From Camellia lanceoleosa (lineage: Eukaryota; Streptophyta; Magnoliopsida; Ericales; Theaceae): 64,000 nt of DNA. The stretch covers positions 134,418,223 to 134,482,222 of the forward strand of contig CM045761.1 of the NCBI GenBank assembly GCA_025200525.1, read 5' to 3'. Below, piece by piece: positions 10,488 through 22,441 of the stretch. Each line of letters opens with the position of its first letter. The stretch's first letter is position 1. The translations under genes and the position numbers were made by a program. The notes under the pieces were generated by a model. That model was not told the origin of the DNA and did not search any database. It saw only the letters and a program-made list of their open reading frames with translations.

Positions 10488-12999
10488 CTTATTTTATTTT
10501 TGGCTTTATTAATTGTGTAGTCACATGAGAATTTAATGCAATATCTAATTAATTTAATGTGTTATTTAATTAATTTAATGTGTTATTTAATTATAGGTAA
10601 TTAATCCAAATATTAATATAGTTATATTGTTTATTATAAAAAAAAGAAAGTGTTATATGTATTAATTTTATAAAGCATATTTATATATGTTGTAGTTATT
10701 TAGTAAAATAATATATATACATATATAATATTTATTTATGTTGTATTTGTATTCTATAATATAATAGCCATTAGTTATATTGTAAATGATTAGGTTATAT
10801 AATATAACTATTAGATTGTAAACTAAAGAAAGAAAAGAGAGGTGCATTGTGCGGCAACAAGCCGAGTGTGTGGGAGAGAGAGAGTGAGAATTCAAAGAAA
10901 GAAAAAGAGAGGGTCTGTGTGCGTGAGGAAGAGGAAAAGGGAGAAGAAAAGTTTAGGATTTTATTTTGGGGGTTTCATTAATTATTTAAGTAATTTTTTG
11001 ATCTTTAAAAAAAATATTGTGAGTACAAAATTCATTTACCTTGATTTATGTTTAATTTGTTATTTTTATTTATTTATTTGATGTTAGTTTGATTTTGTAT
11101 TTATATAAAGATGATAGATTGATTTTAATTATTTTGATTAGTTGTGTATGTAAGGTTTAGGATTTTTAGATGATTAATTGATTTTAATTATTTTGATTAG
11201 TTGTGTATGTAAGGTTTAGGGTGTTTAGATGATTGATTGATTTTAATTATTTTGATTAGTTGTGTATGTAAGGCTTAGGGTTTTTATATGAATTTATTTT
11301 ATGGTTGTAATCACATTCATGGATATATGAAATTAAAATTAATTAGGAATCCATAGATAAATTCCTTATACTCCACCATGATTTCATGGATTGTTATTTT
11401 ATTTGAGTGATAGTGAGAAAGAGTGTATAAAAAAAACTGAGGATTATGAGATTTATTTAAATGCCTTAGACTTGGCATTGTTATGTTGTTCTCATGAGTA
11501 AAATTTTTGTATATGTATATTGTTGCCTCGTTCTCATGAGTAGACAAGTGCTTTGATTTACGCGCGTACGTATTTGCTAACCATCCGAGGAGTATGGGTC
11601 AAACTCGGGACGATATCCCCGTGCAAGTTTGGCTTCAGAGCAGTGTTAGGTATACGGGAGGCATATGGGATATATGTATAGGCTGGAAGTGGAGGGCCAA
11701 AGTGGTGGAGTTAAGGTACAAAGAATTTAATTATGAATTTATTAGTATAGTGTGAATTGTATTGATTTGTACATTTTGAAAAAAATAGTAAACAACCTCG
11801 ATAAATTATGAAATTTGAGAAGAGGCATGTATACGTGATTCTAGACAAATTTTGTGTTTTAACTTTTATTAGAAAGATCGATTAGAACTTATAATCGGAT
11901 GATCTTAGATATTATAGTTTTGATTCATTTTAGCAATGCAAATTTTATAGGCTGTTTTAACCCACGAAACGAGCTCATTTTTATTGGTTTCATGTAAACT
12001 GAAGTAAACCACTATTATGCACACTTTTTATGTTTTGAACTTTTTTGAAAAAAATCATCTTAGAGCATTTTTTATTCGTTTTCAGTTTCAGATTTTTTGA
12101 TTGAATTCCGTCTAGATTTTTCTATCAAGTTTTTCTCTCAACCTATTCAGTTTTTGTTAAATTCATTCACTGTCTTTTAGAAAATTTGATTCTGTACAAC
12201 TTTCGTTCTTTGAGTTTTGGTCAATTCGAATTATTTAAGTATGAAACGGTACATTTTTATACTTCTTCAGCAAGTTACTTATGATTAAATTATACTAACT
12301 TTATTTTTTTGTAGGATAGTGGGTCTTATTAACTTTTTTATGCAGGGCTGACCCACCATATTTTTATTTCTATTTTGTTTATTTTATAATCAATTTATAT
12401 TTCGTTGTGTACGGACAAGAAACTAAATGCCACCATATCTCGGGAAACTACCCATTCGTCTCGATGCAGTTAGAACTACTTGTCTTGTCTCGTAATAAGA
12501 ATTAATTGTATTTTTGTTTGTCTCTGGTGGACACGTGGGAGTTAAATTTTGTACTCATACTAGTATACCTGTATACTAACCTGTTTTGTCTCTTGGCAAC
12601 TCGGGTGCGTTCTGTTTGAGCGCAGCCGAACTTCCTTTGCAAGATTAGTTGGGGCTACGGTGGTGACATGAAATTACTATAGTTGTTGAACTTGTCGTTT
12701 GGACTTCTTTTGTTTTTCTTGAGCTTAGGGTTGTTAGTAGTTTATGTATTTATTATTTTTTTTTAATGACTTTAGTATTGGAATAATTTGACATGGTTTG
12801 TAACCGTACTTTATTTAAGTTGTTTTGACTAGTTGTTGCTACCTGAATGTTGAGGTATTGGTTAGTTATGAAATTATAGTGCATAGTTTGGTTGGCGTTT
12901 ATTTTTTTTTTTTTTTACCCCTAGGATTTGGATGATAGAATATTAATTGGGGTTTAGTTTTAATTTAATATTTAATTGTCGAAATTTTGGGGCGTGACA
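10425..12999 (+). repeat. 3' LTR of the Tekay-like gypsy element
   Basis: It starts TGTAGCGACCC just after a purine-rich tract at 10396-10424 (typical polypurine position) and ends GGGGCGTGACA, giving 2,575 bp. TGTAGCGACCC/GGGCGTGACA termini are characteristic of Tekay/Del LTRs, and the solo LTR at 47505-49511 has similar ends. The interior is AT-rich with a (TTA)n tract near 10465 and a 59-bp tandem repeat near 11.1-11.3 kb. The 5' LTR is not in the window. I saw no target duplication at 12999. Confidence 0.85.
11110..11288. repeat. 59-bp tandem repeat, three copies, in the gypsy LTR
   Basis: GATTTTAATTATTTTGATTA begins at 11121, 11180 and 11239, so the period is 59 bp. The units continue through GTTGTGTATGTAAGG and TTTAG with few differences, so the duplication is younger than most of the LTR's decay. 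Confidence 0.9.
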
Positions 13000-15001
13000 C
13001 TTCCTTCATCTTAGAAGACACTCACCAATGGACAAATTGATTAATGAATGGTTTGGTAACTAAAATATATAAATAAAATTGGCAAGTAAAAGTGGCAAGA
13101 TAAGCATTCATTTGTGTTGTATTGCTTGTGTTCAAATCGAACGTTAGTTTGAACATAAGGAAAATGGGACATTTCATGCTCAAAAGTGATGAAATGTGCC
13201 ATCTTCCTAGGTCTCCATTGCCCTTGATCATGCATGATAGGGTGATGGTTATTTTGGTCTCATTTTGCATTTATTAAACTTGCACAATTGGTTTCACAAG
13301 CCATCATGTAATGAAATTGCTTGATTGATGGTTTATGAACCAAATTTTGTCCCTCCTTTGATTTTCCCATGAAAAGGTGAGGCAAAGTGTGCAAACAACC
13401 ATTGAGAAATACACTATTTTACTCTGTTTGCTCTCTGTTGCAGAAAGGAAGTCCAGGTTATTAGTGGCCGACAGTGGTAACCGACCGGCCCCTTGTCGAC
13501 CATCAATGAAATTTGCACAATGTATTGGTAAGGTGGAGCAGAGGTGTTTTGCAAGTGGGCAGCATTGTCAGTGTTCAAATGTGCAAACAAAGGCTTACAG
13601 CAACAAAACGGTGACTTTTCGGGGTGAAAATCGAGCATGTGCATGAGCTTCCCTTGCATTCCAAGCTCATTTAACGTTTAAATATATAGCTTAAATAGAT
13701 GTTGTAATTAATTAGTTATAACTAATTAAGTGTTGTAAATAATTAGTTAGTTTAACTAATTATTCAATTTCGTTTTGTAATTAGTTAACTAGAATAGTTA
13801 ATTAATTTGAGTTTTGTAATAATTAGTTAGCTTAATTAGCATAGCTAGTTGATTAGCTTATTCATTCGGACCCTCCTTCGCGAGGGCGTAATATTATAAT
13901 AAGTGTGCATGCGTATGTGTATGTCTTCCAACCCCACATCTTCCTCCCTTTTATTTAATCGCTTTTGATGGTTAGATTAGGGACATGTTTCAAATTAGCA
14001 TACCCTATGCTTGCATCCATTTATTTGTCTTGTATGCATCGAGGCTCGGCGCATCATTCCAATTGCATTGTTATTTCAAATAATTCTTTGAATACGTGTT
14101 TAACTGCATGTTATTAAATTGAATCATATGCCATATTAGTAGCCGGGCCTATTAATTGCATATTGCATGTGTTGCATTAGACATTTGACATAGTCAAGAA
14201 TTATGCATATTTTACTAACTCATGCTTTCCTAGTTTTGAGTATTTGGTGAGTTTTTATGCTTTAGCATACTTGTATGAATGTAGATGTTGCCATGTTTAG
14301 CGTGCTTGCTATGAGGCTATGTGTTTGTTTGTTAAACTGCATGAATGCCTGTGGATGAAGACTCGTTTAAATTGAAACGATTCAACGAATGTGCTTTTTA
14401 AGCTCATTTTGTTGAGTGGCAAATCATATTTTAAGCCCACTATGTTTGGTGGCAAATCTGAAAACTTTAAACTCACTTGACGTGACAAATTCAAACCATT
14501 TTCGCAAATAAACATGAGTTGAGTTGTTTTAAATTGAGCAAACTAGTCTATATTTGCTTATGCACATCACATAGTAAAGCTAGTTTAATAACTGAAATAA
14601 AAGCACATAATGTTTATAAAAAATCATATCATGATTAGTAGAGGCCGATCTTTGATCGGGTGAGCGAAGGTGCTCAATTCATGACATTGCCCTCTCGTAC
14701 CTAAGTTCCTAAGCCGATACAACTTTGGTGATGGACACGTGATCTTTGACACGAGTCATGGTTTCCTAAATTTTCCCAAAAATAAAAATATTTAGGTGGC
14801 GACTCTGTATCTGACAAAGCAATCCAATTTTGACATTTTTGCTCTTAAAATCAATTTTCCAAAGATTTGTCGAATTTAGACTCTTTGGTGATTATCAATT
14901 TTACATTGTACTTGTGAGATTAGATTCAGAACCGCGGAAGTCCGATTTGTAGGGCTTTCTTTCAAACCTTCCGAAAGAGGGCGCGAAAAAGCCGAGCTAC
15001 A
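13000..15001 (+). mobile_element. Non-coding LTR-type family, copy 2 (3' part)
   Basis: The segment shares with copy 1 (reverse strand) a run that includes GTAGAGGCCGATCTTTGATCG, GGTGATGGACACGTG-type sequence, TTTCCTAAATT and AGGTGGCGACTCTGTATCTG near 14795. As in copy 1 this lies about 200 bp before a terminus ending CTACA (15001). The 5' end of the family (TGTAGACACC) is missing, and the sequence starts abruptly after the gypsy LTR. No TE protein is encoded. A small open stretch near 13377-13646 corresponds to the region around 4700-5190 of copy 1 and is not a gene by any motif I can see. Confidence 0.65.
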
Positions 15002-15335
15002 GTAGGACTATGAAAGAGGAAGAAGCCGAGCTATAAGAAAAATTCCCATTGCTACCATAGTAGTAGCAGCATGTATAAGAGCTGAAATAGGAGCAGGCCC
15101 TTCCATGGTATTAAGTAACCATACATAAAGAGGGAATTGTGCAAATTTAGCAATCGCATCGGTAAATAATAGAACGGCACACAAAATAACAAATAAAACA
15201 TTGACCTCATTATTATAAATCAAGTTATTGAATATTTCGAATAAATCTTGAAATTCGATACTACTTGTTATCCAATAAAAACCTAAAATTCCAAATAATA
15301 AACCAAAATCTCTTATTTGATTACGCATTTGCTGC
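15002..15335 (-). pseudogene. ndhF: Nuclear insertion of plastid ndhF (internal fragment)
   Basis: The minus strand reads as an internal piece of the plastid NAD(P)H dehydrogenase subunit 5. Recognisable blocks are [62 protein letters not shown] and [11 protein letters not shown]. In the plastid this is a proton-pumping membrane subunit of the thylakoid NDH complex. Here only about 110 codons of roughly 740 are present. Several conserved positions are changed (LNTMEGPAP where LPDAMEGPTP is usual), and both ends run into unrelated DNA, so it is a non-functional nuclear plastid insertion (NUPT), possibly routed through the mitochondrion. The open reading frame continues past 15335 only by chance through (GA)n DNA. 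The fragment abuts the end of copy 2 at 15001. Confidence 0.9.
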
Positions 15336-15399
15336 AACAGGTTGTAGTTTTGGTGATGAAAATTTGCTAGTGGGTAAGGGGAAAAGACGATGAAGAAGA

Positions 15400-15439
<40 letters not shown>

Positions 15440-15989
15440 TGGGGGGTGGGTGAGAGTGAGAAAAGCTTCTGGATTGAGAAAGAGTATAAATGAGAGTGAG
15501 ATAAGAAATGGGTGAGAATAAAAAAGATGAAGAGAGAAGAAATGGTTTTGATCCCAAAAATAAAAATTAAAAAGAATGTATTGGTTAATTTTTTTTAGAA
15601 AAAGTTTTAAACAAGTACCCAAAAAAAAAAAAACAAAACATACTCAAAAACTATATCCAAACATCATCTAAAAAATAGGAGGGAAAATAAGTTGGAATTG
15701 TGTCAAAATAGCTTTGCACCATTACTTATCCAAAAAGCTTTGCACCATTGGAGTACTATTAGTATAATTTGACAATTCGCTACTATAGCATGACAAATCA
15801 TAACTTTGGCAATGCTATAATAGCATTTACCATTGAAGATGCTGTTATCTATAAAATAAGGTTCGAAAAATGATAAATAAGGTCCCGCATTTGGGACTTA
15901 TTACCCATTAAGTTCTATTGATAAATTTATTAGTATCTCTTATTTTTATGAAAAAATTTGTAGTGATAAATTTATCAGTCAGAACTTGT

Positions 15990-16260
15990 AAGTATATGAC
16001 CCTGTTTGGTAGAGCTGTGGGAAAGTGCGTATAGCTTATGCCTAAACAGCTTATAGCTTATAACTATGAACATAAGCTGATTTCTGACTTATAAATTAAG
16101 CATCTCCTGTCCCACTCAAAGAATAAGCTGATTTCTGACTTCCAAAAAGTTATAAGCTATAAGCTAAACTAAACATATCAAAATAGCTTAAATTAAGCTG
16201 GAAGCTAAAATAAGCAGCTTTTAAGTTGCACCAAACCGGCACAATAAATCTAATTAATAG
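15990..16260. mobile_element. hAT-type MITE with AAGCT-rich inverted arms
   Basis: It is bounded by CCTGTTTGGTAGAGCTG on the left and AGTTGCACCAAACCGGC on the right, with internal repeats of ATAAGCTGATTTCTGACTT and TTATAGCTTATA. Ends of the TTTGGT..ACCAAA type are common in plant hAT-derived MITEs. I could not fix an 8-bp target duplication. Confidence 0.5.
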
Positions 16261-16644
16261 AATTGATTGGTAAGTGTCCTTTAGAAAAATTATTTTAAAA
16301 AATAAATTACATGTGCTTAGTAAAAACCCTTAATTGCCCAAAATCCCAAGGAAAGAAAAGAGAATGGCAGAGAAGAAAAGAAGGGTTGGAAATATTTTGT
16401 AGAATTATATGAATAAAGCAATTAAAGTTATTTTGTAGAATTATATAAGTATTTATTAGTATTTTTATATTTAAGATCTGTTATAAGATGATAATCAATT
16501 ACTAATGTTAATTGCAAATTGTCAACATTGTAATTTTTTATAAAATTTACTAGATACTGATTCAACTAGGGATATAAAATTACTAAAACAAGAATTGATA
16601 GAATAACTCAAGAAATCATTTATTATTCACAGTAACTAGACTTA

Positions 16645-17400
16645 GGGCTGGTTTGGGATACTCAGAAAAAGCTAAAAAGTCGAAAAAAAAAATTACGCAA
16701 AAAGTTATCATTATTCATCAAAAAAAAAATTACTCACAAAATTACAACTCAGTTTGATCGGTTCAGAGCCTGTGGCTGCGTTTTTTTAGAAAAATTGCAC
16801 AGTTTGGGGTGTAAATTTAACACACTGTTGTTCGGCCCGTGAGGGCCCATCACATGTCCTGTTTGATAATCTGAACCATTCAATGTGTAGAACTCATCGA
16901 GTATTATATGTTTATAAAAAATCACATTGATTGGATATCACAAACTACATAAACAAATCAGTTTTGTATAAAAAAATGGATAGTGTTATAGTTAATGGCT
17001 GAAAAAAAAAAAAAAACAAATCTGATCAGATAGCTATCGATATCCGATCAATGTGATTTTTTACAAGTATATAGTATTCGACGAGTTCTACATATTGAAC
17101 TATTCAGATTATCAAAATAAGACCCGTGATAGCCCCAATGGGCCGAATAGTACCGTCTAGTGCAATATCTAAAAAGTAAAAAACTGTTTCTTAGCATCAA
17201 TTCAGCTGTGCAGATAGTACAGCCGTATAACTCATATTCCTAATCTTCTCTTACACACTGATTTATATAATTTTTTAATAAACATGTTTTTTATAAAAAT
17301 TCAAAAAGTTAATCCAAACAACTATATTTTTTTTCTCAATTTTTTAGTTCAAAAAGTTAAAAAATGCACTTATTTAGTACACCTCAAACAACCTCTTAAT
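16645..17400. mobile_element. Fold-back MITE, family A copy 1
   Basis: Outer ends (GGTTTGGGATACTCAGAAAAA and a right end reading TACACCTCAAACAACCTC) are inverted. Inside, arms at about 16858-16965 and 17020-17125 are complementary: left AATCTGAACCATTCAATGTG, TAGAACTCATCGAGTA and GATATC; right the reverse order ending in CAGATTATC. The same palindrome recurs at 49.56-50.10 kb and, diverged, at 31.89 and 32.40 kb. Ends suggest a hAT-type element. Confidence 0.6.
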
Positions 17401-17745
17401 ATCTCAAGTATAATATATATATAATAGAAATAAAAATAAATTAATATATATATATAAACAAACATTTAAACTAAAAAAAAATAAAAATTTAAAATATAAA
17501 AAGTGAATATATATTTTGAATTTACAACATTGCGTGAATAATAAAGAAATTTAGGGATGATATTACAAATTCTAAAATGGCTGAAGAGAAGATCCCTCCA
17601 GTGGGATCTAGATCCTTCCAAAAAGACCGCACCCAGGGACCGTGGTTTACAATAATGATTGAATTGCTCCGATTACGCGCCAATCTTGCGGTATAACGGT
17701 AACCGTTACGGTTTCACAGAAACCCCTTTTCTCCAACACTCGTCT

Positions 17746-17754
17746 CTATATATA
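17746..17754 (+). promoter_or_regulatory. Probable TATA box of the signal peptidase gene
   Basis: CTATATATA lies about 30 bp upstream of a pyrimidine-rich stretch (CTCTCCCTCTCTAC, 17779-17792) that looks like a plant initiator/Y-patch region. The first protein-coding ATG I accept is about 640 bp downstream, so the leader is long. Position is seen; function is inferred. Confidence 0.5.
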
Positions 17755-17845
17755 CTAATACACTTCACCAAGAAAATTCCTCTCCCTCTCTACAATTTCA
17801 GACCTTCTCTCTCTACTCTCTCTCATCGTTCGAAGCTCAGAATCC

Positions 17846-18196
17846 ATGGCAGCCACACTGATCTCCATCTCCTAACTCATACACCTCTCTCTCTCCATCA
17901 TTTATATTATGCCTTCTGTTGTTCTCATCATCTATACTATATTACTACTCTGTTCCACACCTGAGCAATCACTCTTTACATTCTTCAATCAACATCATCA
18001 TCATCATCAAACTTCCAAATCTTCACCTCCGATCTTCAAGAATCGGAGCTTCAATTTCCTGATTTCCGAACTCAAACTCCCAACGCTAATCACCAATCAC
18101 AACCTCTCACACTCTTACTCTTTCCACAAGATCAACCTCTTCTTCGGCCACTGGCTTCGTCGCAATCAAATCCTAAGCGTCCGATTCAAACCCTAG
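17846..18196 (+). other. Upstream ORFs in the peptidase leader
   Basis: A 9-codon ORF starts at 17846 (ATGGCAGCC...TAA), and a 95-codon ORF runs 17909-18196 with a hydrophobic start and a five-His stretch from a (CAT)n run. The second ends inside the first copy of the 188-bp duplication. Neither matches a family I know. If the TATA call is right, both lie in the transcribed leader and could lower translation of the main ORF. An alternative is that the longer ORF once encoded an N-terminal extension or transit peptide. Confidence 0.4.
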
Positions 18197-18393
18197 TTTC
18201 TGCAAGATCTTCACCTCCGATCTTCAAGAATCGGAGCTTCAATTTCCTGATTTCCGAACTCAAACTCCCAACGCTAATCACCAATCACAACCTCTCACAC
18301 TCTTACTCTTTCCACAAGATCAACCTCTTCTTCGGTCACTGGCTTCGTCGCAATCAAATCCTTAGCGTCCGATTCAAACCCTAGTTTCTGCAA
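18021..18393 (+). repeat. 188-bp tandem duplication in the leader of the peptidase gene
   Basis: CTTCACCTCCGATCTTCAAG starts at 18021 and again at 18209. The copies match through TTTCTGCAA (18205 and 18393) with only about two differences seen (CGGCCACTGG/CGGTCACTGG and CCTAAGCG/CCTTAGCG). The main start codon (18393-18395) sits exactly at the end of the second copy. The near-identity indicates a recent event. 188 is not a multiple of three, so any reading frame through it changes. Confidence 0.95.
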
Positions 18394-21300
18394 TGAGCTT
18401 CTTGAGGCCCTCTGTGTTGTACCGGTTTTTGTTGGTGACTTACCATTCACTCCGATGGATGCCTTGTCAGAGCTGGGTGTTTCTTCGCTGTCCTAGTCTT
18501 GACAGTTTTATTCGCCTTCTCATCATTGTGCTTTTATGGTCTATGTTTTCTGAAATTCGATACATTACATCTTCGTCCATGTACCCTACTCTTCGTGTTG
18601 GTGATAGGATCATCGTTGAAAGGGTATATCAAATTTTGGATTTTTTTTCTTCTTGCTTGCTGATTAACATATATATATGTGTGTGTGCGCGCTTATGTTT
18701 GGAATTACAAGTAAATTGCAACCCTTAAATCAGTTGTGTTAATTGGATTTATTTAGGGTTTAGTGTGGGCCTGTGTTACATGACTCTTCTATTTGCTCCT
18801 GATTACCCGTGTTCACCAGATATGACATCAAATTTGCTAGTAAAGTAATATTTTTAGTCTCTCATATGAATTAGATATCAAAATTTCATATTCTTTTTTT
18901 AAACCTATTTAATTTTTAGGATATTTTTACATAATTTGCAACATCTCATCTGAGAATATTATGTAATATGTAATATATATGTGTATATGACTTGTCCCTT
19001 TACCCATATTCAATTTCGGATTTGTATTTCAAGTTCCTAAGATTTAAATTTATGAAAGTCTGACAATTGGATACACACCCACACCCAATACTCGTACCTG
19101 AATCCATATAACATAGGTATGCACAATGGCTTGCGAAGTTTGATGAATAATTTTTTCGCTTGCTTTATTGCTTTCCTAAATTGCTGACCCTGTGTGGGCT
19201 GTGATGAGTTCTAATTGTTTTTCAAATAGCATTTATTATCATTTTGTTGTTTAATGACAATATGTATCTACTTTGCTTGGATTTTTCTGTTAAGTTTACT
19301 TCTAGTCAAATTTTAAGTGATTTCTATTTATAGAATTATCACATAGGGCCACTAGTTATTCCTCTTTATGATGTTGAATCCGTAATCTATTAGTTCTCTG
19401 ACCCAATTTTGTAAACTGAGACTCAAGCAATCTAAATTTTCACACATTTCAACAAATGCCAAAGGGTTGCTCATTTGAAATGATTCCTACTTCATAAAAG
19501 CAGTAATTTGTTTTGTCTCCATCCCTGCAGTAATTGCATCTCATGAGCAGGACGGCACTTTTTATTTGAAACTAATTAAAAAATATATGCAACTTCAATT
19601 TATACTTGGTAGGTACTTTATGCATATTTTTCTTCTCTGCCTTTGGCAGATCTGCTGTGTTTGGCCCTCTTACTCATAACTAATGCTCAATTGTTAAGAC
19701 TGTTTAAACGAGTGTGTATTATTAATTATTATTATTATTATTATAGCATTGATAGGTTTTTTAGCCATATTGGACATAATAATCACTGTTTGTAGGCTTC
19801 ATTCATGCATTTATCTACATGATTCTTCTGTGTCCCTATTCTTGTGTGGCATTATGTCTTATATTGCCATGATTCTTGAAGAATTATGTAACCTCTCACG
19901 CATTTGAATTCATGCATTTATCTACACATTCTTGGTTTGTATGCTATGTTTCTTGATTTGGATGATACTTTTCCTGAAATTGACATTGAGATCAGCAATC
20001 ACATGAAACAGGCATTTATGTTACAAACATCCAATTTCTTCATTCCAGCACCCATATATAGAGAGACATTTGGTCAGTGGAATCTCATGGAGCTAAATGA
20101 CCTGGCAAGAAGTCCAGAATGACATCAGTTAGATTAGTGAGATGCGGTTTGCTATTATATTATTTAACTGAATAAACTACTAAAATGGTGGAATAGTAGA
20201 AACTTTTGTTGACTTTACATGGTGTGCATGGCATGGCATTAGCAATAGATTTTAAGAAGTCATGTTTTATTTTAGCAATTTGAGAAGAAACCTTGAATGG
20301 AAACGTGGCACCAAAATAACAAAGAGTATGCTTAATTTGACATGCTCAAGTTATGGTAGTTTAGTAGATACTGATTTTGGTAATTTAAACTAAATCTTAT
20401 CAACCCAACTGGAGGCTTGAAGCACCATTTATACACCATGAGAAGCACGAAGACAGACACAAGATGTGACAGAGACACACTAACACAACAATTTTCAAAA
20501 AATACAAGACAACACACATGGGAGCACACACACAATTTTTAAATTTATGTATTTATTATGTGATATTATATATGTATATCAATAATAAAAAAAAATTACA
20601 CTATAACACTCATTTTTAATGTTTAAAGCTAATAAGTATAAATCTACATTATTTTACTTTTTATCATTGGATCCTAGGTTATTTTGTGCAAACTTGTAAT
20701 TTGTTTGATGTTTACTGAAGTTGATGGACACGTGTCTTCCAACTGTCCTAAGCATGTTTAGGTGTTTAACGCATGTTGGGAAGCAATCACACCATATTCT
20801 TAGAAGTTTCTGTATTTTTTAGTAGATTGACACATATAGACCATGTTTTTCTAGTTTCAACATAGGCTAGTGCCTTGGCAGTTGGCTGGTAGACTGTCTG
20901 AATGCACTGGCACTTGTATATTACTAAACGGGACCTCTTTTGGTGCTCGTATCTAGAGGGACTACAGAAGGATCATAGGTCTATGATTCACGAAGCATGT
21001 TACACAATGATTTAATTCTTGTTCTAATTTTAACAAATTATGTAAAGGTAGTTCGATGTTGTCTAGAATACTTAGTAATTCCTTCTACATGCCATACTAT
21101 ATGCAAGACATGCATGAAACAAGCGGAGGATCTCCCCATAAAATTCACGAACTTTTCCCCCAAATTTTTAAATCTGTATTAGAGCACAAAATTGACAGTC
21201 CTTGGAGTGCTTGAGCAAAGTATGATTCAGTCACACTTGAAGTCTAAAAAGAAACAATTATGAAAAATATTTGAGTGGAGCCACTGCAATATATGCGTAC

Positions 21301-22397
21301 TGCTGCTAGTGTTGGGTGTATTGCTGAAAACCCTTTAGTAGATTGCCATAGATTGCCATTATGATTCTGGTCAGAATATTGATGACTCTAATTGTGAATG
21401 TTTTTATGTTATTGGTGGCATATGTTATTAATGGAATTAGTAATTCTAATGAAAATATGGTTACTTCATAACTTCTTCAGGCTTCATATTACGTCAGGCG
21501 TCCTGCTATACATGATATTGTTATTTTTAGAGCTCCTGCACAGGTTTGTTGCTTCAGAAGATAATTTGACTACATGTTGTTTGCTGAATTTATTTTGGTG
21601 CTTTTGGAATCTTCTGCTGAAATTTTGTTATCTCCCTGACTATTCTACAGCAACCTGAGTTCATGGAGGAAGAGATTTTCATTAAAAGAATAGTAGCGAG
21701 AGCAGGAGACTCAGTTGAGGTATAACCCTCACAACCTGCACTGGATAATGGGCATGCAATTAAATGGCATGACATGATAACACGAATATTAAACGGGTTT
21801 GGTTAGTGTTGAACTTGTATAACATAAGTTGACACGGATACCTGTTCAATAAAGAATTAGTTACACATTTTAAAGTTATTTCCACTAAGGGGTTCAATGA
21901 CATTTTTGAATCTATTATATAACTCAATCCAATTGATTAAAAGAATTATGTTTATTATTTTAAAGTCAATAAGAAAATATAATAGTAGGCTTTCGTTTTT
22001 ACAAGGGGGATTTGGTCAAAGCCCCCTCATAATAAAACTTTAATGCATTAAGGACAAGCACAAAAAATTTTCCTTTAAAAGTTCAAGACATACCACTATT
22101 ATCAAAATACTAAACTTTAAACTTTAAAATAATATTAAAGTATTTTTAATAAAATACTTTAAAGTTTTTCTTTGACGTAAATGTCGGTTTTTAATAAAGT
22201 TAGTATTTTTAGAATTCTTTCATCAAGATCTATTAAATAAGATCCATATTGACTATGAAATTTGTAAAAATAAATAAATAAATAAATTTATTACCATTGA
22301 AATTGATATAAACAGTAACAGTAACATGTTAACTCTGTTTGATAGTAAAATATTACTTTGGTTTACAAGAACATGTTATTTTGATAATATTGTCCAA

Positions 22398-22441
<44 letters not shown>

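Larger units (their letters stand above)
15336..17650. other. Non-coding AT-rich interval upstream of the peptidase gene
   Basis: No gene is visible. It holds a (GA)n microsatellite near 15401-15436, a MITE at 15990-16260, another at 16645-17400 and AT-rich microsatellites near 17410-17460. The last about 100 bp before 17650 become less AT-rich toward the gene promoter. Confidence 0.7.

Noticed and set aside
15336..15622. N-terminal extension of the ndhF-like ORF
   Set aside because: The frame runs through (GA)n DNA (poly Ser-Leu), unrelated to NdhF.
19904..20122. 72-codon ORF in intron 1
   Set aside because: No known family and no good splice context; probably chance.
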